Assembly (NCBI RefSeq): GCF_050908235.1
Contig: NZ_CP194340.1
Strand: one strand, 5' to 3'
DNA: 64,000 bases
DNA from: Pseudoramibacter alactolyticus
GTDB taxonomy: Bacteria > Bacillota > Clostridia > Eubacteriales > Eubacteriaceae
In this document: positions 16,160-24,306 of the stretch, piece after piece
Numbering within the stretch: position 1 is the stretch's first letter
Layout of the letters: the number at the start of each line of letters is the position of its first letter
The notes under the pieces: generated by a model
Database searches by the model: none
What the model was told of the DNA's origin: nothing
The model's input: only the letters and a program-made list of their open reading frames with translations
Position numbers and translations under genes: made by a program

Positions 16160-16830
16160 AAAAATCACCTTTCCGATTACAATAAAATTGTTCAAGTTAT
16201 ATTGCAGAAAGGAAAGGTAATTTATGGTGAAGCAATCAAATTCGCTCGCACACACAAAATGAATGTGCAAATATCCTATCGTCTTTATCGTCTTCTCACA
16301 CCAAAGGATAGACGAAAAATAATTTACAATCAATATAAGGCGGATATAAGAGATATCCTCAAACAGTTATGTGGTTATAAAGGTGAGGAAATTCTGGAGG
16401 GGCGTCTGATGTCGGATCATATTCATATGCCCGTAAACATACCACCTAAAATCAGCGTTTCTTCATTTATGGGTTATTTTATAAGAAAAAAACGTATTAA
16501 TGATGTTTGATAGATATGCAAATCTCAAGTATAAATCTGGAAATCGGCATTTTTGGCCAGTAGGTTATTAAGTCAGTATGGTCGGATTAAATGAGAAAAT
16601 CATCAGAAAATGTATATGTGATGAGGAGAAGAACGATACCGTTCAGGATAAACTGAGTGTGAAGGAATAAGAAGATCCATTTAGGAGTTAAAGAAAGCCC
16701 CTTAAAGGGTGGCTAGTAACGAGTAGAGTGTGGTCCGAACGAAGAGAAAGCCTGCGCCTTGAGACGCTAAAGGCTTATCGCCCGTTACGCTGGCTGCCAT
16801 TTTTAAGGGTGGGAGTGACTTTCAGGGCGA
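16160..16830 (+). mobile_element. Degraded IS200/IS605-family insertion sequence
   Basis: This fills the gene-free stretch between tyrS and tRNA-Pro. The left part has an inverted pair (AAATCACCTTTCC / GGAAAGGTAATTT) around the start of a transposase remnant. The right part (16692-16830) is rich in short hairpins, with paired blocks such as GGCTAGTAACG and CGTTACGCTGGC, as in IS200/IS605 right ends. Boundaries are estimates. No tnpB is present. The element cannot move because its transposase is broken. Confidence 0.75.
16224..16691 (+). pseudogene. tnpA: IS200/IS605 transposase TnpA, inactivated
   Basis: A Y1 HUH single-strand transposase remnant. Recognisable pieces are NSLAHTK; IIYNQYKADIRDILKQLC; the HUH region DHIHMPVNIPPK; FDRYANLKYKSGNRHFWPVG; and KLSVKE. 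At least two frameshifts are needed (near 16260, with a small tandem duplication, and near 16490), and there is an in-frame TAA where the family has YYVST. The catalytic tyrosine of the family KKYI segment appears as cysteine (RKCI). The copy is clearly dead. Confidence 0.85.
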
Positions 16831-16861
16831 TCATTGATACGAAATAAAAACGATAAAAGAC

Positions 16862-16890
16862 TTGAATTAGGAAAAACTTTTCGCTATAAT
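16862..16890 (+). promoter_or_regulatory. Promoter of tRNA-Pro(GGG)
   Basis: TTGAAT (16862-16867), a 17-bp spacer and a perfect TATAAT (16885-16890), 11 bp before the tRNA. It probably also transcribes the HlyD-like/yggS/sepF genes, because no terminator separates them. Confidence 0.8.
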
Positions 16891-16901
16891 AATTGTATTG
16901 T

Positions 16902-16978
16902 CTGGGTGTGGCGCAGTTTGGTAGCGCGCGTGAATGGGGTTCACGAGGCCGGAGGTTCGATTCCTCTCACTCAGACCA
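16902..16978 (+). tRNA. tRNA-Pro, anticodon GGG
   Basis: 77 nt with encoded CCA. The acceptor pairs CTGGGTG with CACTCAG (one G-T pair), discriminator A. The D arm is GCGC...GCGC; the anticodon stem CGTGA/TCACG encloses loop ATGGGGT, giving anticodon GGG (reads CCC/CCU). The T arm is GGAGG TTCGATT CCTCT. The body outside the anticodon arm closely resembles the tRNA-Pro(CGG) copies at 47.3 kb. Confidence 0.93.
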
Positions 16979-17005
16979 TTTCAATTTATACAAGGATGAC
17001 AACGA

Positions 17006-18243
17006 ATGAGTCAAGTTGCACGAAAAGAAAAGAGAAAAACCAAACGTAGACGCGTTCTTAAGATCGGTCTCGTTTTTTTTTAATTGTGGTCGTGCTTGTT
17101 GCCTTCCATTATCGGAGGAACAAGAGCGGCCTGATTGAAAGAACGGACTATATCTATGAGACCAATGCAAAGGTCTATTTCTTTAAAAACATTGATTATA
17201 TCGAATTGAATAATTTTAGCGCTGAGGATCTGGTGAATGTCCAGGGGAGCAAAGTCAATGGATACAGCGCCCTAACGAAGTCGAAAAAGATTGTCGATCA
17301 GACGTATATTAAAAATCAAATTAAAACGATCGATCGGATTTTAAGCGAAAAAGCATATAAAGATTGGCCGACGATTGTCGGACAGCTGCAAAGCAATTTT
17401 CGTGGATTAGATAAAATTTTCAGTCAGATGGGAAAGGATCAGAAGGAACGTAAAATTTTTTTGGTTAATTCCGCCAGTTATATGGGGATGACTAAGTCGG
17501 AATTAATCGCGAAGAAAAAAACTTTTGAAGCACTTCAGAATACTGGAAAACGAGACATTATTTTGGGTAAACTTGATATGTTGTCCACGGGTTATATTTA
17601 CGGGACGGTGAATACCATGGAAAAAGTCGTTCGAGAGAGCACGTTGCCCTATGTTGATGTCAGTTTTCTCAATGATGTTTCCAAGATTGACCAGCAGAGC
17701 GAGTCAGTACTAAAAATTGTTGATAACGATAGACTTTTTGCCGCTTTTATTGTCGATCGTGATGAGTTGATCGGCGGTGAATCTCAGGCGCTGGCCATGA
17801 AAAAGAAAATTGTCGGCACAAAAGGGAAAAAGCAGAATGCCCAATATTACAATTATTTGGTTAAACGGGTTGATGTTTTATGGCAATATCCGCAATTAAC
17901 CATTGAGAAAAACGGGAAGAATTACGATTGCTATTTGGTCGATGTCATGTATGATGGGGATCAAAAAATAGCGGTTGTTTTATTCAAAGATTATATTTCT
18001 GTTTTTGCCGGTGATAATACACTCAAAACGGATATTCATTTGCAAGCGTATACCGCTTATGAAGTTCCTCAAAGTGCAATCATTAAAAAATCCGGGCAGA
18101 CCTATTTGAAGATCCTCAAAAAAAACTATTTTACCAGTTTACAGAAAGTAAAAGTTGATAAATACGAAAAGGGAAAAGCCATCATGCGGGTAGTGGAGAA
18201 CCCGAATCTGACGGTGGGAACGGCTTATAAGATTTATCCATAA
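17006..18243 (+). CDS. HlyD-like bitopic membrane protein, interrupted by a -1 frameshift at T9
   Basis: The first gene of a yggS-sepF-ylmH cell-division-type cluster; in many Clostridia this position holds an HlyD-family adaptor-like protein of unknown role. The ATG at 17006 has AAGGA 9 bp upstream and encodes a very basic cytosolic N-terminus (KRKTKRRR). After codon 25 the frame meets TAA directly behind a run of nine T (17073-17081). Shifting -1 there continues into IVVVLVAFHYRR, completing one transmembrane helix, and runs open to 18243 (about 412 residues). The 9T heptamer context is T TTT TTT followed by TAA. It may be a sequencing deletion, a slippage site or a mutation. The start at 17086 gives a protein without the membrane anchor. 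Confidence 0.7.
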
Positions 18244-18279
18244 AAAATAACTTAAAAGTTATAAGAGAGAAGGGATTAT

Positions 18280-18978
18280 ATGCGCGTTGTGTCGGAAGCG
18301 ACAGACCCAGAATTTCGAGAAATTATTGCGCGAAATGTTGCAAAAGTTCAAAGTCAGTTGCCCGATTCGGTCCGCTTAATTGCGGTAACCAAGAAACATA
18401 CGATTGCAGAAACCCAGGCGGTGGTAGATGCGGGCGTCATGGATCTGGGTGAGAATCACGTTCAGGATTTAATAAAAAAGAAACTGGAAATTAAAGGCGA
18501 TATTCACTGGCATTTTATCGGTCATTTGCAGACCAATAAAGTTAAATATTTGATCGGAGAAGTGGCTATGATCCATTCTGTTTCCTCATTAAAGTTGTTG
18601 AAAAAGATTGAGCAGGAAAGTGCTAAAAAAAATTTGGTGACGAATATCTTATTGCAGTTTAATTTGGCAGAAGAAGCGACAAAATCAGGATTTTCGGCCA
18701 ATGAACTAACAAAGGCGACAGAAGAAGTCGCCCGGCTTTCACACATTAATCTGCGAGGCTTGATGTGCATGGGGCCGATGACAGAAAATTCTGATGAAAT
18801 CCATAAAATATTTGGGCAATTAAAAGAAATGTATGATAAAATAAAAATAACTTATCAAAATGGTGAAAATCAAATCGATTGCCTATCCATGGGGATGACG
18901 AACGATTATCCGATCGCGATTGCAGAAGGCGCAACTTGCGTTCGGGTCGGTAGAAAAATTTTTCAGTGTGAGGAGTAA
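18280..18978 (+). CDS. yggS: YggS/PLPBP family pyridoxal-phosphate homeostasis protein
   Basis: A 232-residue single-domain TIM-barrel PLP-binding protein that buffers cellular pyridoxal phosphate; it has no known catalytic reaction. The PLP lysine lies in LIAVTKKHT (about residue 38), with the family segments GENHVQDL, HWHFIGHLQTNK, LRGLMCMGPMT and SMGMTNDYPIAI. It sits 36 bp after the HlyD-like gene and 3 bp before sepF, the usual order in Firmicute division clusters. Confidence 0.94.
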   Translation: MRVVSEATDPEFREIIARNVAKVQSQLPDSVRLIAVTKKHTIAETQAVVDAGVMDLGENHVQDLIKKKLEIKGDIHWHFIGHLQTNKVKYLIGEVAMIHSVSSLKLLKKIEQESAKKNLVTNILLQFNLAEEATKSGFSANELTKATEEVARLSHINLRGLMCMGPMTENSDEIHKIFGQLKEMYDKIKITYQNGENQIDCLSMGMTNDYPIAIAEGATCVRVGRKIFQCEE

Positions 18979-18981
18979 AAG

Positions 18982-19461
18982 ATGGCAAACGAAAAATTCA
19001 AAGATAAAATCGTAAAAGTCTTTGGGATGGATGATGAAAATTACGAAGATGATTACAGAGACGCTTATGAAGATGAGCTGGACGGCGTAGAGGATGAATA
19101 TGTCGAAGAAACAGAACCAGTTCGAAAGTCATCTCCTCGAAAGGTTGCGCCGCTGACGGGATCGGCCGAGGTTTTGGTGTTAAGTCCAGAATTTTTTGAC
19201 GACGCTCCGAGCATTGTCAATAAAATCAAACAGAATAAAACGGTCGTCGTCAATTTGAAGAATACCGAATACGAAGATGGTCGAAAAATCTTTGACTTCT
19301 TAAATGGTGCGGTTTTTGCATTAGAAGGCACCATCAATAAAATTGCGGATAATGTTTTCATTCTCGCGCCAAAACAGGTGTCCGTATCAACAGAAATGGA
19401 AAAGAACAGCGATTCTGATTTTATTTCGACGCCGATTCTTGATTTCGATGCGGACAAGTAA
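18982..19461 (+). CDS. sepF: Cell division protein SepF
   Basis: Membrane-associated FtsZ partner that bundles protofilaments at the septum. The 159-residue protein has an N-terminal amphipathic helix (FKDKIVKVFGM), a long acidic linker (about 15-55) and the conserved SepF fold (about 60-135: EVLVLSPEFFDDA, VVVNLKN, FLNGAVFALEGTINKIADNVFILAP). It starts 3 bp after yggS. A terminator downstream separates it from ylmH. Confidence 0.94.
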   Translation: MANEKFKDKIVKVFGMDDENYEDDYRDAYEDELDGVEDEYVEETEPVRKSSPRKVAPLTGSAEVLVLSPEFFDDAPSIVNKIKQNKTVVVNLKNTEYEDGRKIFDFLNGAVFALEGTINKIADNVFILAPKQVSVSTEMEKNSDSDFISTPILDFDADK

Positions 19462-19484
19462 ATAAAGACTGTGCAAACGAAAGG

Positions 19485-19514
19485 CCGCAGGGTTTCTTCC
19501 TGCGGTTTTTCTTT
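19485..19514 (+). terminator. Terminator between sepF and ylmH
   Basis: A perfect 7-bp CCGCAGG/CCTGCGG stem, 7-nt loop and TTTTTCTTTT. It lies inside what is usually a single division cluster, so ylmH/rluD depend on read-through or an unseen promoter. Confidence 0.85.
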
Positions 19515-19531
19515 TGTAATTTAAGATAGAT

Positions 19532-20308
19532 ATGATGAATGATTGGATTGAAGCCAAGAAGGCCAAAAAAGAGAAAATTATTCTGACACGGGTGAAAGAT
19601 GCGGCACTGGCACAAGATTATCTTCATTTTTTTGATTTTTGCGATGAAATGTTGCAAATGCAAATAACAGATATTTTGAGGAAAAATCATGTTGATTATT
19701 TTTGGTACGGCGGATTTGACGATGCGACGCGAAAGATGCTATGTATTGTCCCGGATTATTTATCCGAGACGATTCGGGAACCGGAGGCTTTGGAATGGCC
19801 GATAATGGCAGCCCGGTTCTCGATGGATTTTGAATATAATCACCGACATGTGCTGGGGGAATTGATGAGTCTTGGGATTGCGCGAAACTGCATCGGCGAC
19901 ATTCATGTCAGCGGGGATGAAACTCAGGTGATTTTTCATGAAAAGATTTACCTATTTCTAAGAAATAATTTCACACGGATAAGGGGTAAAAGAATTGCGC
20001 CGTCTTTCTATCCGTCTCCGGAGATAAGAGCTTATGCGCCCAAATTTGAAGAAAAAATCATCACGGTATCGTCTCCCCGGATCGATGCCGTGATCGATCG
20101 TATTTGGGGTATTTCAAGACAGGACGCCGCTGAGGCGATTCATCAAAAAAGGCTTCGGGTCAATTATCGTGAAATCAGAAAAAAGGATCTGACTGTCAAG
20201 CCGGGGGACATCATCTCTTTTCGAGGGAAGGGAAAGGCAAAAGTATCGGATTTTGTCGGCGTTTCTAAAAAGGGCAGGCAGCGAATAAAAATTGAACGTT
20301 ATATCTGA
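19532..20308 (+). CDS. ylmH: YlmH-family S4-domain RNA-binding protein
   Basis: 258 residues. The N-terminal two thirds are the YlmH-specific region (WYGGFDDATRKMLCI, HRHVLGELMSLGI, GDIHV). The C-terminal S4 RNA-binding domain (about 180-245) includes SSPRIDAVID and KRLRVNYREI. YlmH binds ribosomes and is implicated in ribosome quality control and division-cluster function in Bacillus. No clear Shine-Dalgarno sequence precedes the ATG at 19532. It is followed 8 bp later by rluD. Confidence 0.92.
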   Translation: MMNDWIEAKKAKKEKIILTRVKDAALAQDYLHFFDFCDEMLQMQITDILRKNHVDYFWYGGFDDATRKMLCIVPDYLSETIREPEALEWPIMAARFSMDFEYNHRHVLGELMSLGIARNCIGDIHVSGDETQVIFHEKIYLFLRNNFTRIRGKRIAPSFYPSPEIRAYAPKFEEKIITVSSPRIDAVIDRIWGISRQDAAEAIHQKRLRVNYREIRKKDLTVKPGDIISFRGKGKAKVSDFVGVSKKGRQRIKIERYI

Positions 20309-20316
20309 GAAAGCCA

Positions 20317-21240
20317 ATGAATCAAAAAGAACATTACGTGCATGAAGAAGAAAAGAATATGCGTTTGGATGTGCTCTGCGCTCAAATTTGTCCGAATTTA
20401 TCCAGACAGTATTTAAAAGAATTAATCGTAGACGGCGATATTCAAGTTGATTTTGCAAACAAGAAGCCGGCCTATCGCCTGAAGGCAGACGAGCGCATTG
20501 TCATTAAAATTCCGGATCCGGTGCCCTGTCAGGTGATGCCGGAGTCGATTGATCTGGATATTGTTTATGAGGATGGGGATGTGATCGTTGTGAACAAGCC
20601 GTCGGGAATGGTGGTGCATCCGGCGTCGGGAACGCAATCGGGAACTCTTGTGAATGCCTTGATGGCACATACCAAAGATTTGTCGGGCATCAACGGGGTG
20701 AATCGTCCCGGGATTGTTCATCGCATTGATAAAGATACGTCGGGAATTTTGGTTGTGGCCAAGAACGATTTAGCCCATCGGCATCTGGCCAGGCAATTGG
20801 CAGAGCATTCCATGGTGCGACAATATGTGGCGCTGGTTAAAGGAAATATTGTCGAGAACAGTGGCACGGTCGATATGCCGGTGGGCCGTCATCCAGTTGA
20901 TCGGGTCCGCATGGCGGTGGTCGAAAACGGCAAATCAGCGGTAACGCATTTTGAAGTGATTGAGCGGCTCGGCGATTTTACATATGTCGCTTTTCGGCTT
21001 GAAACGGGGCGGACTCATCAGATTCGGGTGCATATGCAGGCCATTGGTCACCCCATTGCCGGCGATCCGGTGTATGGCGGCGATAAGCATCTGCCATTTA
21101 AGACGGACGGACAATTGCTTCACGCGCGGGAGCTTGGCTTTATCCATCCGCGGACGAAAGCATTTATGCGGTTTGAAGCTTCTTTGCCTGAGATTTTTCA
21201 AAAGGTATTAAATCAATTGAGGGGAAGTCTAAAAAGATAA
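20317..21240 (+). CDS. rluD: RluA/RluD-family rRNA pseudouridine synthase
   Basis: Isomerises uridine to pseudouridine in large-subunit rRNA. The 307-residue protein has an N-terminal S4-like domain (about 15-65; RLDVLCAQICPNLSR) and the catalytic domain with HRIDKDTSG, whose first Asp (D138) is the nucleophile. RTHQIRVHMQAIGHPIAGDP is the other family block. The RNA target (RluD sites 1911/1915/1917) is inferred from family only. The gene ends at a bidirectional terminator. Confidence 0.93.
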   Translation: MNQKEHYVHEEEKNMRLDVLCAQICPNLSRQYLKELIVDGDIQVDFANKKPAYRLKADERIVIKIPDPVPCQVMPESIDLDIVYEDGDVIVVNKPSGMVVHPASGTQSGTLVNALMAHTKDLSGINGVNRPGIVHRIDKDTSGILVVAKNDLAHRHLARQLAEHSMVRQYVALVKGNIVENSGTVDMPVGRHPVDRVRMAVVENGKSAVTHFEVIERLGDFTYVAFRLETGRTHQIRVHMQAIGHPIAGDPVYGGDKHLPFKTDGQLLHARELGFIHPRTKAFMRFEASLPEIFQKVLNQLRGSLKR

Positions 21241-21252
21241 GATTAAAACGGC

Positions 21253-21290
21253 AAAAAACAACAGTTGCTCGGTAGCAGCTGTTGTTTTTT
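21253..21290. terminator. Bidirectional terminator between rluD and UPF0210
   Basis: A 17-bp near-perfect inverted repeat (AAAAAACAACAGTTGCT with AGCAGCTGTTGTTTTTT; one G-T pair) and a 4-nt loop. It serves convergent transcripts. Confidence 0.9.
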
Positions 21291-21302
21291 ATACGTCAAA
21301 GT

Positions 21303-22661
21303 TTAGTTTTTGAAAGAATGAACTGGAGCGGGAATCTTGCCGCCGCGATTGATAAAAACAGAGGCATCGCTGTTGTTTACCGGCATAATAGGAGCGCTGC
21401 CGAAGAGCCCGCCGTAATTAACTTCGTCGCCGAGTCCCTTGCCGATCGCCGGAATAAGACGGCAGGCGGTGGTTTTATTGTTGATCATGCCGATGGCGGC
21501 TTCGTCGGCAATCATCGCGGCAATGGAAGACGCCGGCGTATCGCCCGGAATGGCAATCATGTCGAGGCCGACGGAGCAGACACAGGTCATGGCCTCCAGC
21601 TTTTCAAGCGTAATGTGGCCGGCGCGGGCGTTGGCGATCATCCCTTCGTCTTCTGAAACGGGAATAAAAGCGCCGGAGAGCCCGCCGACAGAGGTGGAAG
21701 CCATAATGCCTCCCTTTTTAACGGCGTCATTGAGCATGGCGAGGGCGGCGGTGGTGCCGGGACCGCCGCAGTGTTCGACACCCATTTCTTCAATAATGCG
21801 AGCGACGGAATCACCGATGGCCGGGGTTGGCGCTAATGATAAATCTAAAATACCAAAGGGAACACCAAGACGATCGGCTACCGTTATGCCGACAAGTTGA
21901 CCGGCACGGGTAATTTTAAAAGCGGTTTTCTTGATGATTTCGGCAAGCTGATCCATGGAAGCATCCTGATGTTTCTCGAGGGCAACCTTTACTACGCCGG
22001 GGCCGCTAACACCGACGTGCAAGACCGTATCTGGCTGACCGACGCCATGGAAGGCACCGGCCATGAACGGATTATCTTCGACTGCATTGCAGAAAATGAC
22101 CAACTTGGAGGCAGCAATAGAGTCCTGATCCTTTGTGAGATAGGCAGCCTGTTTCACGATTTCGCCCATCATGCGGACGGCATCCATATTGATGCCGGTT
22201 TTCGTGGAACCAAGATTAACCGAACCGCAAACACGTTCGGTTGATGCCAGTGCTTCCGGCAGACTGTTGATGAGATTAAGATCGCCGCGGGTAAATCCCT
22301 TGGGAACCAAGGCAGAGAAACCGCCGATAAAATTAACACCGACTTCCTTGGCAGCATCGTCCAGTGTCCGTGCAAATTTGGTGTGGTTGGTATCGCCCGT
22401 CGCACCGGCGACCAAAGCAATTGGTGTGACAGACAATCGTTTGTTGACAATGGGAATGCCGAATTCTTCGGCGGTGCGATCTGCCTGGGCAACGAGGTTT
22501 TCGGCACAGCGTGTGATTTTATCGTATATTTTTTGCCTGCAGCGTTTTCCGTTGGAATCAATGCAGTCTAAAAGAGAAATCCCCATAGTAGTGGTGCGAA
22601 TGTCGAGATTTTCACGGTCAATCATGCGGACTGTTTCAAGAATATCGTTGTATAAAGCCAT
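21303..22661 (-). CDS. UPF0210 / PFL-like family protein
   Basis: A 452-residue member of the UPF0210 (DUF711) family, structurally related to pyruvate formate-lyase folds; function unknown. Family blocks are RTTTMGISLLDCID, CNAVEDNPFMAGAFHG, VGVSGPGVVK and MGVEHCGGPGT. It lies 11 bp downstream of an ACT-domain gene on the same strand, and this ACT+UPF0210 pair is conserved in Firmicutes, suggesting a shared unknown role, possibly ligand-controlled. Confidence 0.92.
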   Translation of the reverse strand: MALYNDILETVRMIDRENLDIRTTTMGISLLDCIDSNGKRCRQKIYDKITRCAENLVAQADRTAEEFGIPIVNKRLSVTPIALVAGATGDTNHTKFARTLDDAAKEVGVNFIGGFSALVPKGFTRGDLNLINSLPEALASTERVCGSVNLGSTKTGINMDAVRMMGEIVKQAAYLTKDQDSIAASKLVIFCNAVEDNPFMAGAFHGVGQPDTVLHVGVSGPGVVKVALEKHQDASMDQLAEIIKKTAFKITRAGQLVGITVADRLGVPFGILDLSLAPTPAIGDSVARIIEEMGVEHCGGPGTTAALAMLNDAVKKGGIMASTSVGGLSGAFIPVSEDEGMIANARAGHITLEKLEAMTCVCSVGLDMIAIPGDTPASSIAAMIADEAAIGMINNKTTACRLIPAIGKGLGDEVNYGGLFGSAPIMPVNNSDASVFINRGGKIPAPVHSFKN

Positions 22662-22672
22662 GGAGTATCTCC

Positions 22673-22942
22673 TTAAATCTGGTGCATAGCGTTAAAAATG
22701 TCTTCGTGTTGAATGCGAATGGACTGTCCAATGGTTTTTCCGAGCGCTTCAAGATCATCCTTAAGTTCTGTAAAATCGCAGGTGATTTTTGAAAGATCAA
22801 CCAGCATGATCATTGTAAAAATATTTTGCATGATGGTTTGACTGATGTCTTCAATATTGGCATTGCATTCCGATAAAATTTTTGAAACATGGTAAATAAT
22901 TCCAGTTTGGTCTTTTCCAATAACGGTTACGACAGCTCTCAT
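22673..22942 (-). CDS. ACT-domain protein (UPF0237)
   Basis: An 89-residue single ACT-type domain (MRAVVTVIGKDQTGIIYHVS start, NIEDISQTIMQ helix). ACT domains bind small ligands such as amino acids. It is the first gene of the two-gene operon with UPF0210. The start ATG has an AGGAGTG box. A promoter is seen upstream (22991-23019). Confidence 0.92.
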   Translation of the reverse strand: MRAVVTVIGKDQTGIIYHVSKILSECNANIEDISQTIMQNIFTMIMLVDLSKITCDFTELKDDLEALGKTIGQSIRIQHEDIFNAMHQI

Positions 22943-22990
22943 GTGGCACTCCTTTATTCTGCTTCATGCAGTAACTTAAAATATAAAAAT

Positions 22991-23019
22991 ATTATATGCA
23001 ATTCGCAACGATAAAGCAA
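22991..23019 (-). promoter_or_regulatory. Promoter of the ACT-UPF0210 operon
   Basis: Minus strand: TTGCTT (23014-23019), a 17-bp spacer and a perfect TATAAT (22991-22996). Confidence 0.7.
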
Positions 23020-23142
23020 GAAAGTTTCATTTAAAACTATTCTGAGGGATAGCGCAATAAAAAAGGCAGACGGCATCATTAATCTATTGAAAAATTATCT
23101 TGAAAAGATATTAAAGTTGAGTAAAAATGCAATTTTTTGGAC

Positions 23143-23171
23143 TTGCCAGAAAGTAAATGATGGTCTATAAT
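23143..23171 (+). promoter_or_regulatory. Promoter of the cggR-gapA operon
   Basis: TTGCCA (23143-23148), a 17-bp spacer and a perfect TATAAT (23166-23171), just upstream of the candidate CggR operator. Confidence 0.75.
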
Positions 23172-23183
23172 AATTGTGTACCC

Positions 23184-23225
23184 GCCGGGATGAAAATGTT
23201 CCTGTGGACATCAAAATCGGGAGAC
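23184..23225 (+). promoter_or_regulatory. Candidate CggR operator
   Basis: Directly after the predicted transcription start, the sequence reads CGGGAT-N5-TGTTCC then GTGGAC-N7-TCGGGA. Bacillus CggR binds two CGGGAC-N6-TGTCC-like repeats. The match is partial (CGGGAT, TGTTCC, GGACA), but the position downstream of the promoter and before cggR is as expected for autoregulation. Confidence 0.45.
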
Positions 23226-23230
23226 ATGAG

Positions 23231-24280
23231 ATGGCAGACAGCAATTCAAAGATCAGCAAAAAACTGGTGGACCTTCAAAGATTGGTAATACCTGAGATAA
23301 GTACGCTCATCGAGCTGCGTTATAATATTTTATCCACCGTTAAAAGCGAGGCACCGATTGGAAGAAGAAATCTGGCATATGTGCTCGATATGAGTGAACG
23401 GCAGGTTCGAAACGAGATCGATTTTCTTCAGGAGCAAAAGCTGGTAGAGGTAGAGCGTCAGGGCATTATTTTAACACCCCTTGGTAACAATATCTTAAAC
23501 GATCTCAAACAAATGCTTTACACTTACAACGGACTTGAACAATTGGAAAACCAATTGGTTGAGGCCCTTCATTTAAAAAAAGCTGTGGTCTGTCCCGGTG
23601 ATATGAAGATTAATTACCAGGTGCTTAATTTCATGGGAAAGGCCGCCGCTAATGTGATTCTTACCGTCATGAAGTATCAGGATGTGTTGGCGTTGACGGG
23701 CGGGGCCAGCACCGCAGCTGTTGCCGCTCAAATGAAAGAAGCCCTTTATCCCGATGCCTATGTGATTCCTGCCAGAGGGGGGATCGGCAAAAGCCATGCC
23801 ACCCAGGCCAATAACGTGGTAGCGGAAATTGCTTTAAAGTTGCGGGCAAAATATGAATTGCTGCACCTGCCGGATAATATCGATAAGAATTTGCTTAACG
23901 CCTTAAAGGATTACCCGGAAATTAAACGGGTATTTGACAAGATGAAGGAAATCGATGTGCTGGTGTTTGGCATCGGCCGAGCTGATGTATTGGCTGATTC
24001 GAGAAATACACCGATATCCGAAAAAGAAGCATTATTAGATCGCGGGGCGATCGGCGAGGCATTTGGTTATTATTTTGATGCACAAGGTCAAGTGATTCAG
24101 GCCGCCAGCACTGTGGGAGTTGATATCGAAGATTATCCGCAGATTACCAATCGTATCGGCATTGCCGGCAGCAAAGCAAAAGCGGAAGCGATTATTGGGG
24201 CCTGCAGGGTTGCGCCGGAGACGATATTAATAACGGATGAAAGCGCCGCAACGGAAATCGTCCGTTTATTAAATAAATAA
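23231..24280 (+). CDS. cggR: Central glycolytic genes regulator, SorC/CggR family
   Basis: A repressor of the lower glycolytic operon that responds to fructose-1,6-bisphosphate in Bacillus. About 349 residues: an N-terminal HTH (RRNLAYVLDMSERQVRNEIDFL, about 40-65), then the SorC sugar-binding domain with LALTGGASTAAVAAQM and VFGIGRADVLAD. ATG 23231 is chosen for the CGGGAGA box 6 bp upstream; an in-frame GTG at 23174 lies within the promoter/operator. It is the first gene of cggR-gapA-pgk-tpiA. Confidence 0.92.
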   Translation: MADSNSKISKKLVDLQRLVIPEISTLIELRYNILSTVKSEAPIGRRNLAYVLDMSERQVRNEIDFLQEQKLVEVERQGIILTPLGNNILNDLKQMLYTYNGLEQLENQLVEALHLKKAVVCPGDMKINYQVLNFMGKAAANVILTVMKYQDVLALTGGASTAAVAAQMKEALYPDAYVIPARGGIGKSHATQANNVVAEIALKLRAKYELLHLPDNIDKNLLNALKDYPEIKRVFDKMKEIDVLVFGIGRADVLADSRNTPISEKEALLDRGAIGEAFGYYFDAQGQVIQAASTVGVDIEDYPQITNRIGIAGSKAKAEAIIGACRVAPETILITDESAATEIVRLLNK

Positions 24281-24306
24281 GTTAATTATTTTTAAGGAGG
24301 CATATT

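Noticed and set aside
16692..16830. Structured region after the first tnpA relic as a novel RNA or omega-RNA
   Set aside because: It resembles the hairpin-rich right end of IS200/IS605 elements and no tnpB is present, so an IS end is the simpler reading.
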